From contig CACOOK010000003.1 of NCBI GenBank assembly GCA_902628815.1, forward strand, positions 24,001 through 88,000: a stretch of DNA of 64,000 nt, written 5' to 3'. The translations under genes and the position numbers were made by a program. Positions 23,502-31,552 of this stretch are shown here, piece by piece. Each line of letters opens with the position of its first letter. Positions within the stretch are counted from its first letter, which is position 1. The stretch comes from an uncultured Pelagibacteraceae bacterium (GTDB lineage: Bacteria; Pseudomonadota; Alphaproteobacteria; Pelagibacterales; Pelagibacteraceae). The notes under the pieces are model-generated. The model was not told the DNA's origin. It was given only the letters and a program-made list of their open reading frames with translations, and did no database searches.

Positions 23502-24404
23502 ATGAAAAAAAATATTTTAGTAGTCGGTGGAACAGGTTTTATTGGCTATCATTTACTTAAAAAATTAGATAAGAAACAATTTAATTTATTATCTATTTCA
23601 ACTAAATATCCTATAAAAAAAAAAAAAATAAAAAAAGTTAAATATTTAATCTGTGATATTTCTAACTATAAAGTCTTAAAGAAAAAATTAAAGGGTTTAA
23701 ATATAAATTACGTAATAAATCTTGGCGGCTACATAAACCACTCTAATATTAAAAAAACTAAAAAAAGTCATTTAGATGGTTGTGTTAATTTAATAAATTA
23801 CTTTAAGTATAAAAAAATTAGTAATTTTATTCAGGTTGGTAGTAGTCTAGAATATGGTCCAAGAAGCACTCCTCATAATGAAAAGAACTTAAATTGTAAT
23901 CCAGTTGGAAATTATGGTTTATCAAAACTAAAAGCTACTGAGTTCTTGAAGAAAAACGGGAAAAATTACAAATTACCATTCACCATATTAAGACTTTACC
24001 AAATTTATGGTCCTTATCAGACAGTCGATCGATTAGTTCCTATGGTTATTAATAAATTTTTAAGTGATAAGAATTTTCCTTGTACAGAAGGTAATCAAAT
24101 TAGGGATTTTCTTTATATAAACGATTTAATTGATTTATTTTTGATAATAATTGGTAAAAAAAAAGCTTTTAACCAAATTTTCAATGTTGGTAGTGGAAAA
24201 AAAATTAAAATTAGAGCCTTGATTCAGAAAATCCAAAAAAAAATAAATAAAGGTAAACCTTTGTTTGGTAAAATTAAAATGAGAAAAGATGAAGTATTAA
24301 GTTATACGCCTAATTTAAATAAAATTAAGAAATTCTATAATTGGAGTTCAAAGGTTTCTTTGGACAATGGCTTAAACAAAACAATTCAACATTATGAAAA
24401 ATAG
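23502..24404 (+). CDS. NAD-dependent sugar epimerase/dehydratase
   Basis: The 300-residue extended SDR has GGTGFIGYHLLKKL (about 8-21), the Ser of QVGSSLEYGPR near 119, the NYGLSKLKA Tyr/Lys motif near 138 and an RDFLYINDLIDLF segment. It probably completes the CDP-deoxysugar path (C4 reduction or epimerisation of CDP-4-keto-6-deoxyglucose), as AbeJ- or Tyv-type enzymes do. The exact reaction is not readable. It overlaps the glycosyltransferase gene by 11 bp. Confidence 0.82.
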   Translation: MKKNILVVGGTGFIGYHLLKKLDKKQFNLLSISTKYPIKKKKIKKVKYLICDISNYKVLKKKLKGLNINYVINLGGYINHSNIKKTKKSHLDGCVNLINYFKYKKISNFIQVGSSLEYGPRSTPHNEKNLNCNPVGNYGLSKLKATEFLKKNGKNYKLPFTILRLYQIYGPYQTVDRLVPMVINKFLSDKNFPCTEGNQIRDFLYINDLIDLFLIIIGKKKAFNQIFNVGSGKKIKIRALIQKIQKKINKGKPLFGKIKMRKDEVLSYTPNLNKIKKFYNWSSKVSLDNGLNKTIQHYEK

Positions 24405-25182
24405 AAAGCATTATGTAAGTATAATTATGAATTGCCATAATGGCGAGAGATTTTTGTCCGAAAGTTTAAATTCAGTTATCAAACAATCATTTAAAAATTG
24501 GGAGTTAATATTTTATGACAATAGGTCTTTAGACAATAGCAAAAAAATTTTTAAAAGCTTCAAAGATAAAAGATTTAAATACTTTAAATCGAAAAAATTT
24601 TTGAAGCTTTATGCCGCAAGAAACGAAGCAATAAAAAAAACTAAAGGGGCTTACATATGTTTCTTGGATACAGACGATACATGGCACAGAAATAAACTTA
24701 AATATCAAATAAAATATTTTAAGAATAAAAAGTGCAAGATTTTGTATTCAAAATTTTTTATAAAAAATCTTACTGATCAAAAAACGTATTTGAATTATAC
24801 AAACAATCTTCCTTTTGGTAATATCACCAAAGCACTATTATCAAATTACAAAATCGGAATTCTCACATGTATGATTGAGAAAAATATTTTTAAAAAACAT
24901 AAATTTAACTCTAATTATCAGATTATTGGTGATTTTGATTTTTTTTTAAATTTATCATTAAAGTACTACATTTTTTCATTAAATAAGCCTCTAGCTTGTT
25001 ATAAACATCATTCCAAAAATTTATCATCTTCTAGATTAGATTTATACTTAACAGAATTATATAGATGGCTTAAAATTAACAAAAATAAGTATTCCAAATT
25101 CAACTTAATATCTGTAAGAATATTAATTGTTAAAATTGCACTTAAACTTATATTAAAAAAAATAAAAGGATGTTTTTTTTAA
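24394..25182 (+). CDS. Family 2 glycosyltransferase
   Basis: The 262-residue protein has a GT-A fold start (SIIMNCHNGERFLSESLNSV), YDNRSLDNSKKIF near 45, and the DXD-type metal site FLDTDDTWHRNKL near 90. A later GDFDFFLNLS (about 185) matches the acceptor-side ED motif. No membrane helices are evident except a hydrophobic C-terminal end. It should transfer one sugar of the local glycan, most simply the CDP-deoxysugar made by the three preceding enzymes. It is the last gene before a tRNA. Confidence 0.85.
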   Translation: MKNRKHYVSIIMNCHNGERFLSESLNSVIKQSFKNWELIFYDNRSLDNSKKIFKSFKDKRFKYFKSKKFLKLYAARNEAIKKTKGAYICFLDTDDTWHRNKLKYQIKYFKNKKCKILYSKFFIKNLTDQKTYLNYTNNLPFGNITKALLSNYKIGILTCMIEKNIFKKHKFNSNYQIIGDFDFFLNLSLKYYIFSLNKPLACYKHHSKNLSSSRLDLYLTELYRWLKINKNKYSKFNLISVRILIVKIALKLILKKIKGCFF

Positions 25183-25232
25183 ATTTTATATATCTTAATT
25201 TTGAAATATTAAATTTAAGATCTCGAAATTAT

Positions 25233-25307
25233 GGGACTTTAGCTCAATAGTAGAGTGCTCGCTTGACATGCGAGAGGTAGTAGGAGCGTAACCTACAAGT
25301 CCCACCA
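25233..25307 (+). tRNA. tRNA-Val (GAC) with non-canonical elbow loops
   Basis: The 75-nt cloverleaf includes encoded CCA. The acceptor stem is GGGACTT/AAGTCCC with discriminator A. The D stem is GCTC/GAGT with a 7-base loop AATAGTA, and the anticodon stem CTCGC/GCGAG has loop TTGACAT (anticodon GAC). The T stem GTAGG/CCTAC pairs perfectly, but its loop is AGCGTAA instead of TTCRANN. The D loop has AG where GG is normal. Anticodon and A73, the main valine identity elements, are intact. It lies inside the accessory region. It may be functional with an altered elbow, or a decaying or foreign copy. Confidence 0.75.
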
Positions 25308-25330
25308 TTATAGATTTAAAAATTTTTAAA

Positions 25331-26302
25331 ATGTATTTAACTAAAAAAAATAATTTTTTTCACGGTATAGTTTTTCACCATTTTCATGACTCAAAAAATC
25401 ATATGAAAAGCCAAGGATCGATCTCTAATGATGAGTTCTACAAAATAATAGATTTTATTGGAAAAAAAAATATTTTAAATTCTGAAGATTTCTTTGAAAA
25501 ATATCACAAAGGTAAAATTAAAGAGAACGAGGTATGTTTAACTTTTGATGATGCAATTAAGTGCCAAATTGATGTTGCTCTTCCAATTCTTGAAGATTTA
25601 AAAATAAAAAGTTTCTTTTTTGTTTATACTTCTATGTTTGAAGATAAACCAGACAATTTAGAAATTTTTCGATTTTTTAGAACCAATTGCTACAAAGATA
25701 TAAATAGATTTTATAAAGATTTTTTTAAATCATTAGACAAAAACTTTGAAAATTTTTTTATCGAGAAAAGAGATATTATTAATGAAAGAAAAAAAAGATA
25801 CCCTTTTTATACTCACGATGATTTAAAATTTAGGTTAGTTAGAGATGAGTATCTTAGAGAGGAAAACTATGAGAAAGTTATGCTTGATTTGATGAAGAAA
25901 AAAAACTTTGTACCGGAGGATAATTACAAAAACTTATTTTTTGAAAAAAAAGATATTATTAAGCTAGATAAGCTTGGTCATTCCATTGGATTACATTCTC
26001 ACTACCATCACACTAAAAAGGAAAAATTATCTTATCAAGACCAATTAGAAGATTATTCAAAAAATAAACTTTTTTTGAGTGAAATATTGAACAAATCCTC
26101 GAATTATATTCAAACAGCTTCCCATCCTTTTGGTAGTTATAATCAAGATACTTTAAAAGTACTCGATAATTTAGGGATCAAGCTTGCATTTAAAGATAGC
26201 ATGCTAATTGAAAAAGAAAAAAAAATGAAAAGAATTAATAATTCAAAATTTGAAATAGCTAGAGAAGATCATATAAATATTTTAAGAAGAATAAATTTAT
26301 GA
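25331..26302 (+). CDS. Polysaccharide deacetylase-family protein
   Basis: The 323-residue protein carries the NodB-type motif 1 (LTFDDAIKCQIDVALPIL near 68) with the catalytic/metal Asp pair. Motif 2 reads IGLHSHYHH (about 221-229), supplying metal His residues, and a SHPFGSYNQDTLKVL segment follows. The long insert between motifs 1 and 2 is Phe/Lys-rich. It would remove acetyl groups from an N-acetyl sugar. A formyltransferase overlaps it by 4 bp, so deacetylation followed by N-formylation is an attractive pair (inference). No signal peptide is evident, suggesting cytoplasmic action. Confidence 0.8.
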   Translation: MYLTKKNNFFHGIVFHHFHDSKNHMKSQGSISNDEFYKIIDFIGKKNILNSEDFFEKYHKGKIKENEVCLTFDDAIKCQIDVALPILEDLKIKSFFFVYTSMFEDKPDNLEIFRFFRTNCYKDINRFYKDFFKSLDKNFENFFIEKRDIINERKKRYPFYTHDDLKFRLVRDEYLREENYEKVMLDLMKKKNFVPEDNYKNLFFEKKDIIKLDKLGHSIGLHSHYHHTKKEKLSYQDQLEDYSKNKLFLSEILNKSSNYIQTASHPFGSYNQDTLKVLDNLGIKLAFKDSMLIEKEKKMKRINNSKFEIAREDHINILRRINL

Positions 26303-27087
26303 AGGTTACGTTAATTACTGCAAATGATATAAGACACAATTATTTGATAAATTTACTAGCTAAAAATTTTGAGCAAATTTTTGTAATACAAGAAAGTTTT
26401 ATAGATTTAGATAAAAAATCGCAAAAGGTAGATACAAAGGAAAATTTGGTAGTCGATTATTTTAGAAAAGTAAGTAAAGCTCAGCGTGTTATATTTGGTC
26501 ATGAAAATTTTTCTACTTACAGTAATAATGTAGAGATTTTGAAAATTAGATCGGGGAAGATAAATAATATTTCATTGATAGATTTTTCCAAATTTTTAAA
26601 TAGTGATGTATACATAGTTTTTGGCTCAAGTTATTTAAAGGGAGACTTGATAAAATTTCTAATTAAAAATAATGCTATTAATATTCATATGGGAATATCT
26701 CCATTTTACAGGGGAAGCGATTGTAATTTCTGGGCCTTGTATGACAATAATCCTCACTTAGTTGGAGCTACAATACATTTTATATCTGAAGGTCTAGACA
26801 ATGGATCAATTCTTTATCATGCATTATCAAATTTAAAAAATGATTCTTTTATTTATTCTATGTCAACTGTCAAATCAGCTTTCTTATCAATAGTAGAGAG
26901 AATTAAAAGTAAATTAATTTTTGAAATGAAATCAGTTAAGCAAGATAAATCAAAAGAAATCAGATATACAAAAAAGTTAGATTTTAATAAGGAAGTTATA
27001 AGTGAATATTTTTCAAAAAAAATAGACTTAAATAAAAAAAAATTTGATGAAACATTATTCAAAGATCCGTTTTATTTAGACCAATAA
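26299..27087 (+). CDS. Formyltransferase-family protein, second copy
   Basis: The 262-residue protein has a formyltransferase core: VFGSSYLKGDLIKFL, then NIHMGISPFYRGSDCNFWAL near 131, with the catalytic Asn/His, and EGLDNGSILYHAL with the third catalytic Asp. It lacks the C-terminal Fmt domain present in the copy at 15861. It is probably a sugar N-formyltransferase using N10-formyl-THF. It is the last polysaccharide gene before the 5S rRNA, ending 61 bp upstream. Confidence 0.82.
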   Translation: MKVTLITANDIRHNYLINLLAKNFEQIFVIQESFIDLDKKSQKVDTKENLVVDYFRKVSKAQRVIFGHENFSTYSNNVEILKIRSGKINNISLIDFSKFLNSDVYIVFGSSYLKGDLIKFLIKNNAINIHMGISPFYRGSDCNFWALYDNNPHLVGATIHFISEGLDNGSILYHALSNLKNDSFIYSMSTVKSAFLSIVERIKSKLIFEMKSVKQDKSKEIRYTKKLDFNKEVISEYFSKKIDLNKKKFDETLFKDPFYLDQ

Positions 27088-27115
27088 GTTATTGATCTTG
27101 TTTAAATAATAGGTA

Positions 27116-27144
27116 TTTACAATTTAGATTAAAAATACTATAAA
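27116..27144 (+). promoter_or_regulatory. Sigma70-like promoter of the detached 5S rRNA gene
   Basis: TTTACA (27116-27121), exactly 17 bp, TATAAA (27139-27144). The expected start at about 27150-27151 coincides with the mature 5S 5' end. This would allow 5S transcription independent of the distant 16S/23S unit. Confidence 0.6.
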
Positions 27145-27148
27145 ACTC

Positions 27149-27266
27149 TGCCTGGTAATTATTGCGAAGGGGTTACACCCGATCCCATTCCGAACTCGGA
27201 AGTTAAGTCCTTCAGCGCCGATGGTACTTTGTCTTAAGATATGGAAGAGTAGGACGTTGCCAGGCT
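27149..27266 (+). rRNA. rrf: 5S ribosomal RNA
   Basis: The terminal stem TGCCTGG/CCAGGC, the conserved CCGATCCCATTCCGAACTCGGAAG core and the later GCGCCGATGGTA and AGAGTAGGACG segments identify 5S rRNA of about 118 nt. No 23S precedes it: the upstream 27 kb is surface-polysaccharide genes. Only 7 bp separate it from rpmJ and no terminator is visible, so transcripts may run on into the downstream genes. Confidence 0.95.
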
Positions 27267-27273
27267 TAAAATT

Positions 27274-27399
27274 ATGAAAATAGCTAGTTCACTAAAGTCA
27301 TTAAAAAAAAGAGATCTTAACTCAAAATTAGTTAAGCGAAGAGGAAAACTATACGTAATTAATAAAAAAAATCCTAGGTTTAAAGCTCGCCAAGGTTAA
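27274..27399 (+). CDS. rpmJ: Ribosomal protein bL36
   Basis: The 41-residue protein [14 protein letters not shown]... ends NPRFKARQG, the typical alphaproteobacterial long bL36 without the zinc Cys set. It is basic throughout ([12 protein letters not shown]). It binds the large subunit near the 23S 3' region. The start is 7 bp past the 5S gene with no Shine-Dalgarno sequence. Co-location with 5S could couple its supply to 5S transcription. It is too short for most automated gene calls but identification is clear. Confidence 0.93.
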   Translation: MKIASSLKSLKKRDLNSKLVKRRGKLYVINKKNPRFKARQG

Positions 27400-27401
27400 T
27401 T

Positions 27402-27512
27402 ATGAGCGAAAATGATTTCAAAAAAACTTACAATGGTTTTACCAAATTTGTATTATGGGGAACAGTAGCAGTGATAGCTGTTTTAGTTATTTTAGCTATT
27501 ACTTTACTTTAA
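27402..27512 (+). CDS. Small aa3-type cytochrome c oxidase subunit IV-like membrane peptide
   Basis: The 36-residue peptide has a polar N-terminus (SENDFKKTYNGFTKF) followed by one membrane helix (VLWGTVAVIAVLVILAITLL). This matches the tiny alphaproteobacterial COX4-like subunit (FTKF..W..+ TM helix). In related genomes this gene often lies apart from ctaCDE. It sits 2 bp after rpmJ and 19 bp before pntAA. Function in oxidase assembly or stability is from family knowledge; identity rests on a short pattern. Confidence 0.7.
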   Translation: MSENDFKKTYNGFTKFVLWGTVAVIAVLVILAITLL

Positions 27513-27531
27513 AATCAAATAAATTAATAAA

Positions 27532-28626
27532 ATGGTAGTTGGTTCAATTAAAGAAGATTTGACATTAGAAAAAAGAGTTTCAGTCACTCCCGAAACAGCT
27601 AAAAATATAATTGGGCTGGGGTTACAAGTATGTATTGAAAAAAATTATGCAACTCATTTAGGTATTGATGATACAGAATATAAAAATGTTGGAGTTGAAA
27701 TCAAGAACTCTGCCGATGAAGTTTCGGAAACAAGTAATTTGATTATAAAAGTTAATTGTCCCATAGATAATGAGATCAATATTTTAAAAGAAAATACAAT
27801 TTTAATTGGAATGTTGAATCCATCAAAAAACAAAAATCAAATTAATGAAATGATTAATAAAAAGATTAAAATTTTTTCACTTGAACTATTACCTCGTATT
27901 ACAAGAGCTCAATCGATGGATGTGTTATCTTCACAATCAAACTTAGCAGGTTATAGAGCAGTGGTTGATTGTGTGGCTGAATTTGAAAAAGCTGTACCTA
28001 TGATGATGACAGCAGCGGGGACCGTACCTGCTGCTAAAGTTCTGGTGATTGGAGCAGGTGTAGCAGGTTTACAAGCAATTGCCACTGCAAAACGATTAGG
28101 AGCCATAGTTTCTGCAACAGATGTCAGAGCGGCTTCAAAAGAACAGGTTGAAAGTTTAGGTGGAAAGTTTTTAACTGTCGAGCAAAACGAAGATATGGAA
28201 ACTGCTGGAGGATATGCAAAAGAAGCTTCAGAAGACTATAAAAAAAAACAAGCAGAAATGATGAGGGAAGCACTAAAAAAAAATGATATAGTTATATGCA
28301 CTGCACTTATACCTGGGAAGCCTGCACCAAGAATTTTGACAGAAGAATTAGTAAAGCTAATGAGACCAGGTTCCATTATTTATGATTTGGCAGCAGAACA
28401 AGGAGGGAACTCTGCTTTCTCAGAAGCAGGAAAAATTAATTCAGTTTCAGGAATTAAGATTATTGGTGTGAAAAGTTTAATGAACAGCTTACCCCTTACA
28501 GCCTCAAGTCTTTATGCTAAAAACTTATTTAGCTTTATACGAAATTTATACAGCAGAGAAAAGAAAGATTTTAATATTAATTTAGAAGATGAAATTATAC
28601 AAAAATCTTTGTTAAAAGAGGTTTAA
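27532..28626 (+). CDS. pntAA: NAD(P) transhydrogenase, alpha subunit part 1
   Basis: The 364-residue protein is the soluble NAD(H)-binding domain I: KEDLTLEKRVSVTPETAKNI at the start, RAQSMDVLSSQSNLAGYRAV near 124, a Rossmann VIGAGVAGLQAIATAKRLGA near 172 and PGKPAPRILTEELVKLMRPGS. The enzyme uses the proton gradient to move hydride from NADH to NADP+. Splitting of alpha into PntAA and PntAB is normal in alphaproteobacteria. It is the first of three tightly packed genes (2-bp gap, then 4-bp overlap). Confidence 0.95.
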   Translation: MVVGSIKEDLTLEKRVSVTPETAKNIIGLGLQVCIEKNYATHLGIDDTEYKNVGVEIKNSADEVSETSNLIIKVNCPIDNEINILKENTILIGMLNPSKNKNQINEMINKKIKIFSLELLPRITRAQSMDVLSSQSNLAGYRAVVDCVAEFEKAVPMMMTAAGTVPAAKVLVIGAGVAGLQAIATAKRLGAIVSATDVRAASKEQVESLGGKFLTVEQNEDMETAGGYAKEASEDYKKKQAEMMREALKKNDIVICTALIPGKPAPRILTEELVKLMRPGSIIYDLAAEQGGNSAFSEAGKINSVSGIKIIGVKSLMNSLPLTASSLYAKNLFSFIRNLYSREKKDFNINLEDEIIQKSLLKEV

Positions 28627-28628
28627 TT

Positions 28629-28940
28629 ATGGAAATAGATCCGTTCATATTTAGATTAAGTATATTTATTTTGTCAATTTTTGTTGGCTACTACGTTGTT
28701 TGGAGTGTAACACCATCGCTTCATACACCTTTAATGTCTGTGACGAATGCTATTTCATCTGTAATTATCGTCGGTGCCATAATCGCGGCGCTAGCTGGGA
28801 CATCAGAAAATGTTTTTGAAACATCAAGTACTTTCGGATTTATAGCAATAATTTTAGCAGCAATAAACATATTTGGTGGCTTTTTAGTGACTCATAGAAT
28901 GCTTCAAATGTATAAAAAAAAGAAAGTTAAAAAGAAATGA
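28629..28940 (+). CDS. pntAB: NAD(P) transhydrogenase, alpha subunit part 2
   Basis: The 103-residue integral membrane protein has three to four helices: about 8-28, 33-52 (SVTNAISSVIIVGAIIAAL) and 70-92. It is the membrane part of the alpha subunit (domain II). The conserved TPLMSVTNAISS segment lines the proton path. It ends with a Lys-rich cytoplasmic tail. It overlaps pntB by 4 bp. Confidence 0.95.
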   Translation: MEIDPFIFRLSIFILSIFVGYYVVWSVTPSLHTPLMSVTNAISSVIIVGAIIAALAGTSENVFETSSTFGFIAIILAAINIFGGFLVTHRMLQMYKKKKVKKK

Positions 28941-30340
28941 TATCTGCAAATTTATCGGCAGTTTTTTATTTGGTATCAGGAATACTATTTATTCTTGCAT
29001 TAAGAGGATTATCATCTCCAGATACATCGAGACAAGGAAATTATTTTGGAATTGCTGGAATGATCATTGCAATAGTCGTAACATTTTTATCAATAGGTAA
29101 CTTTTCTAATTCTTTGGTTTACGTAATAATTTTTTTATTAATAGGAGGATCAATTGGAGCTTTTATAGCCTTTAAAATTCCAATGACTGCAATGCCAGAG
29201 TTAGTTGCCGGTTTTCATAGTTTAGTCGGCCTGGCAGCTGTATTTGTTGCAATTGCAGCCTTTTTAAATCCTGAGGCTTTTAATTTAGGATTTTTAGGAA
29301 ATATTAAATTGGCAAGTCTTATAGAAATGTCGATTGGCGCAGCAGTTGGAGCAATCACTTTTTCTGGATCGATAATAGCTTTTTTAAAGTTAAGAGGGAT
29401 AATGTCTGGCTCTCCTATTATATTCAGTGGTCAACACCTATTGAATTTAATACTTGGAATAGGAATTTTTGTTCTGATTTTTTATTTATGCAAAACACAG
29501 TCGGCAAATATTTTTTGGACAGTAGTTTTTATCTCTTTTCTTGTAGGCATTCTGTTAATTATACCTATAGGTGGAGCAGATATGCCAGTAGTTATATCAA
29601 TGCTTAATTCTTACTCTGGTTGGGCGGCTGCAGGAATAGGTTTTACATTAGAAAATACTGCTTTAATAATAACGGGTGCCCTTGTGGGATCCTCTGGAGC
29701 AATACTCTCATATATAATGTGTAAGGCAATGAACAGATCTTTTGTAAGTGTAATTCTCGGTGGATTTGGAGCAGACAGTTCTGCTGATGAGAAAAAAAAG
29801 AACCAAGATCAAAAACCTGTTAAAAGTGGAAATGCTGAAGATGCAGCTTTCTTAATGAAAAATGCCTCATCAGTTATAATAGTTCCTGGTTATGGTATGG
29901 CTGTTGCACAAGCTCAGCACGCGCTTAGAGAGATGGTAGATAAACTTAAAAAAAACGATATCAAAGTTACTTATGCAATACATCCAGTCGCAGGCAGAAT
30001 GCCCGGTCACATGAACGTCTTATTAGCAGAGGCAAATGTCCCTTATGATGAAGTGTTTGAACTAGAAGATATTAATAACGATTTCGCTAATTCCGACGTG
30101 GCGTTTGTTATTGGAGCAAATGATGTAACTAATCCTGTTGCTAAAACTGATCCCAAAAGCCCAATTTTTGGTATGCCAGTGCTTGATGTAGAAAAATGCA
30201 AGTCAGTTTTGTTTGTAAAGAGAAGTTTGTCACCAGGATACGCTGGTATTGATAATGAATTATTTTACAAAGATAATACCTTGATGTTATTTGCTGATGC
30301 AAAAAAAATGACAGAAGATATTGTTAAAAATTTAGATTAA
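28937..30340 (+). CDS. pntB: NAD(P) transhydrogenase, beta subunit
   Basis: The 467-residue protein has an N-terminal region of about nine membrane helices (1-280) with MTAMPELVAGFHSLVGLAAV near 83, which carries the conserved His of the proton channel. It is followed by the NADP(H)-binding domain III (IIVPGYGMAVAQAQHALREM near 315, AIHPVAGRMPGHMNVLLAEA, GANDVTNPVA). With pntAA/pntAB it makes a complete proton-translocating transhydrogenase. It overlaps the transaldolase gene by one base. Confidence 0.95.
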   Translation: MISANLSAVFYLVSGILFILALRGLSSPDTSRQGNYFGIAGMIIAIVVTFLSIGNFSNSLVYVIIFLLIGGSIGAFIAFKIPMTAMPELVAGFHSLVGLAAVFVAIAAFLNPEAFNLGFLGNIKLASLIEMSIGAAVGAITFSGSIIAFLKLRGIMSGSPIIFSGQHLLNLILGIGIFVLIFYLCKTQSANIFWTVVFISFLVGILLIIPIGGADMPVVISMLNSYSGWAAAGIGFTLENTALIITGALVGSSGAILSYIMCKAMNRSFVSVILGGFGADSSADEKKKNQDQKPVKSGNAEDAAFLMKNASSVIIVPGYGMAVAQAQHALREMVDKLKKNDIKVTYAIHPVAGRMPGHMNVLLAEANVPYDEVFELEDINNDFANSDVAFVIGANDVTNPVAKTDPKSPIFGMPVLDVEKCKSVLFVKRSLSPGYAGIDNELFYKDNTLMLFADAKKMTEDIVKNLD

Positions 30341-31038
30341 TGAAAACAAAAATATTCTGTGATATAGCTGATTATAAGACAATCAAGTTTTTTAATAATA
30401 AATCTTTGGTTGATGGTTTTACTACTAATCCGAGTTTAATGAGATTGGCTGGAGCTAAAAATTATAAAGACTACTCTCTTAAAATCCTAAAAATTTGTAA
30501 AAAAAAACCAATATCTTTTGAGGTATTCGCAGATAACCCTAAAGATATGCTTAAACAGGCCTATGAAATCAATTCTTGGGGTAAAAACGTTTATGTAAAA
30601 ATACCAGTAATCAACTCTAAAGGTACTTTTACCGGTCCAGTAATTAAGGAGTTAAGTGATAAAGGAATAAAGCTTAATATAACTGCAGTTTATACATTTG
30701 AACAGACTAAAAAGATTTATAAAAATTTAAATAAAAAAACAAAATCTATCATTTCTATATTTGCTGGTAGAATGGCTGACAAAGGCAAAGATCCTGTTCC
30801 AATATTCAAAAAAAGCATCTTACTTACAAAGAAAAATAAAAATATAGAAATTCTTTGGGCAAGCACAAGAGAAGCATACAATTTTACGCAAGTAAGACAA
30901 TTGAATTGTAATATAATTACAATGCCACCCAAAGTAATAAATCAAATTAGTGCATTCGGTAAAAGTTTTAAAACTATGACTTTAGAAACTGTAAGAGGTT
31001 TTCTGAAGGATAGTAAAAAATCGAAATTTAAATTATAA
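30340..31038 (+). CDS. tal: Transaldolase (short, TalC/Fsa-like type)
   Basis: The 232-residue TIM barrel has the family start IFCDIADYKTI, GFTTNPSLM (about 28-36), the Schiff-base Lys in VYVKIPV near 86 and LNITAVYTFEQ near 107. It transfers dihydroxyacetone units between sugar phosphates in the non-oxidative pentose phosphate pathway, and the transketolase gene lies 5.6 kb away on the other strand. Short transaldolases can instead be fructose-6-phosphate aldolases, but the SAR11-like context favours transaldolase. It starts on the last base of pntB. Confidence 0.8.
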   Translation: MKTKIFCDIADYKTIKFFNNKSLVDGFTTNPSLMRLAGAKNYKDYSLKILKICKKKPISFEVFADNPKDMLKQAYEINSWGKNVYVKIPVINSKGTFTGPVIKELSDKGIKLNITAVYTFEQTKKIYKNLNKKTKSIISIFAGRMADKGKDPVPIFKKSILLTKKNKNIEILWASTREAYNFTQVRQLNCNIITMPPKVINQISAFGKSFKTMTLETVRGFLKDSKKSKFKL

Positions 31039-31044
31039 TTTCTT

Positions 31045-31121
<77 letters not shown>

Positions 31122-31126
31122 ATAAA

Positions 31127-31330
31127 CTATTTTTTTTTAATATTTATGGCCTGAAGTTTATTTTTTTCTTCTTTAATATCGTAAATTATTTTTTGATCTT
31201 CTTTCAACACTCTTAGTTTTGAATCTTCTAAAGCTGAAACATGTAGAAAAATATCTTTTTTTGTTACATCATCAGTTATGAATCCATAACCCTTTTTGGC
31301 ATTAAACCATTTAAGTTTACCTGATGGCAT
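31127..31330 (-). CDS. csp: Cold-shock domain protein
   Basis: The 67-residue protein has KLKWFNAKKGYGFITDD with the RNP1-like motif and a DIFLHVSAL RNP2-like motif, the complete five-strand cold-shock OB fold. It binds single-stranded RNA and DNA and melts RNA structure. I chose the ATG at 31330 because AGAGGA lies six bases upstream. An in-frame ATG five codons earlier overlaps that site. It lies just before tRNA-fMet on the same strand. Confidence 0.93.
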   Translation of the reverse strand: MPSGKLKWFNAKKGYGFITDDVTKKDIFLHVSALEDSKLRVLKEDQKIIYDIKEEKNKLQAINIKKK

Positions 31331-31336
31331 CTTTAA

Positions 31337-31342
31337 TCCTCT
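31337..31342 (-). promoter_or_regulatory. Ribosome binding site deciding the csp start
   Basis: AGAGGA is followed by a 6-base spacer (TTAAAG) and ATG at 31330. Strong Shine-Dalgarno sequences are uncommon in this window, so this one supports the shorter start. Confidence 0.65.
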
Positions 31343-31352
31343 CATTTTATTA

Positions 31353-31547
31353 CTAATATCTATTTTTTAATTTTTGGAGTTTTTTTATTCTTTTCAAATT
31401 TTCTGTTTGAACTCTCTTTTTTTTTTCAGACGGTTTTTCATAAGTACTTTTCATTTTCATTACTTTAAAAAAACCTTCTTTTTGTAGTTTTCTTTTTAAT
31501 ACTCTTATAGCTTGCTCTACATTGTTATCTTTTACGTCTATTTTAAT
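31353..31547 (-). CDS. rpsU: Ribosomal protein bS21 with apparent ATT start codon
   Basis: The 64-residue translation begins (I/M)KIDVKDNNVEQAIRVLKRKL and contains KEGFFKVMKMKSTYEKPSEKKKR, the diagnostic bS21 core, then a basic tail. No ATG, GTG or TTG is available: an in-frame TAA lies six codons before KIDV, just before a CTG that overlaps the Shine-Dalgarno sequence. A perfect GGAGG sits exactly 5 bases before ATT at 31547, so ATT is the likely start, as in infC genes. bS21 aids initiation on the small subunit. It lies between csp and trcR on the minus strand. Confidence 0.88.
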   Translation of the reverse strand: MKIDVKDNNVEQAIRVLKRKLQKEGFFKVMKMKSTYEKPSEKKKRVQTENLKRIKKLQKLKNRY

Positions 31548-31552
31548 AAAAA

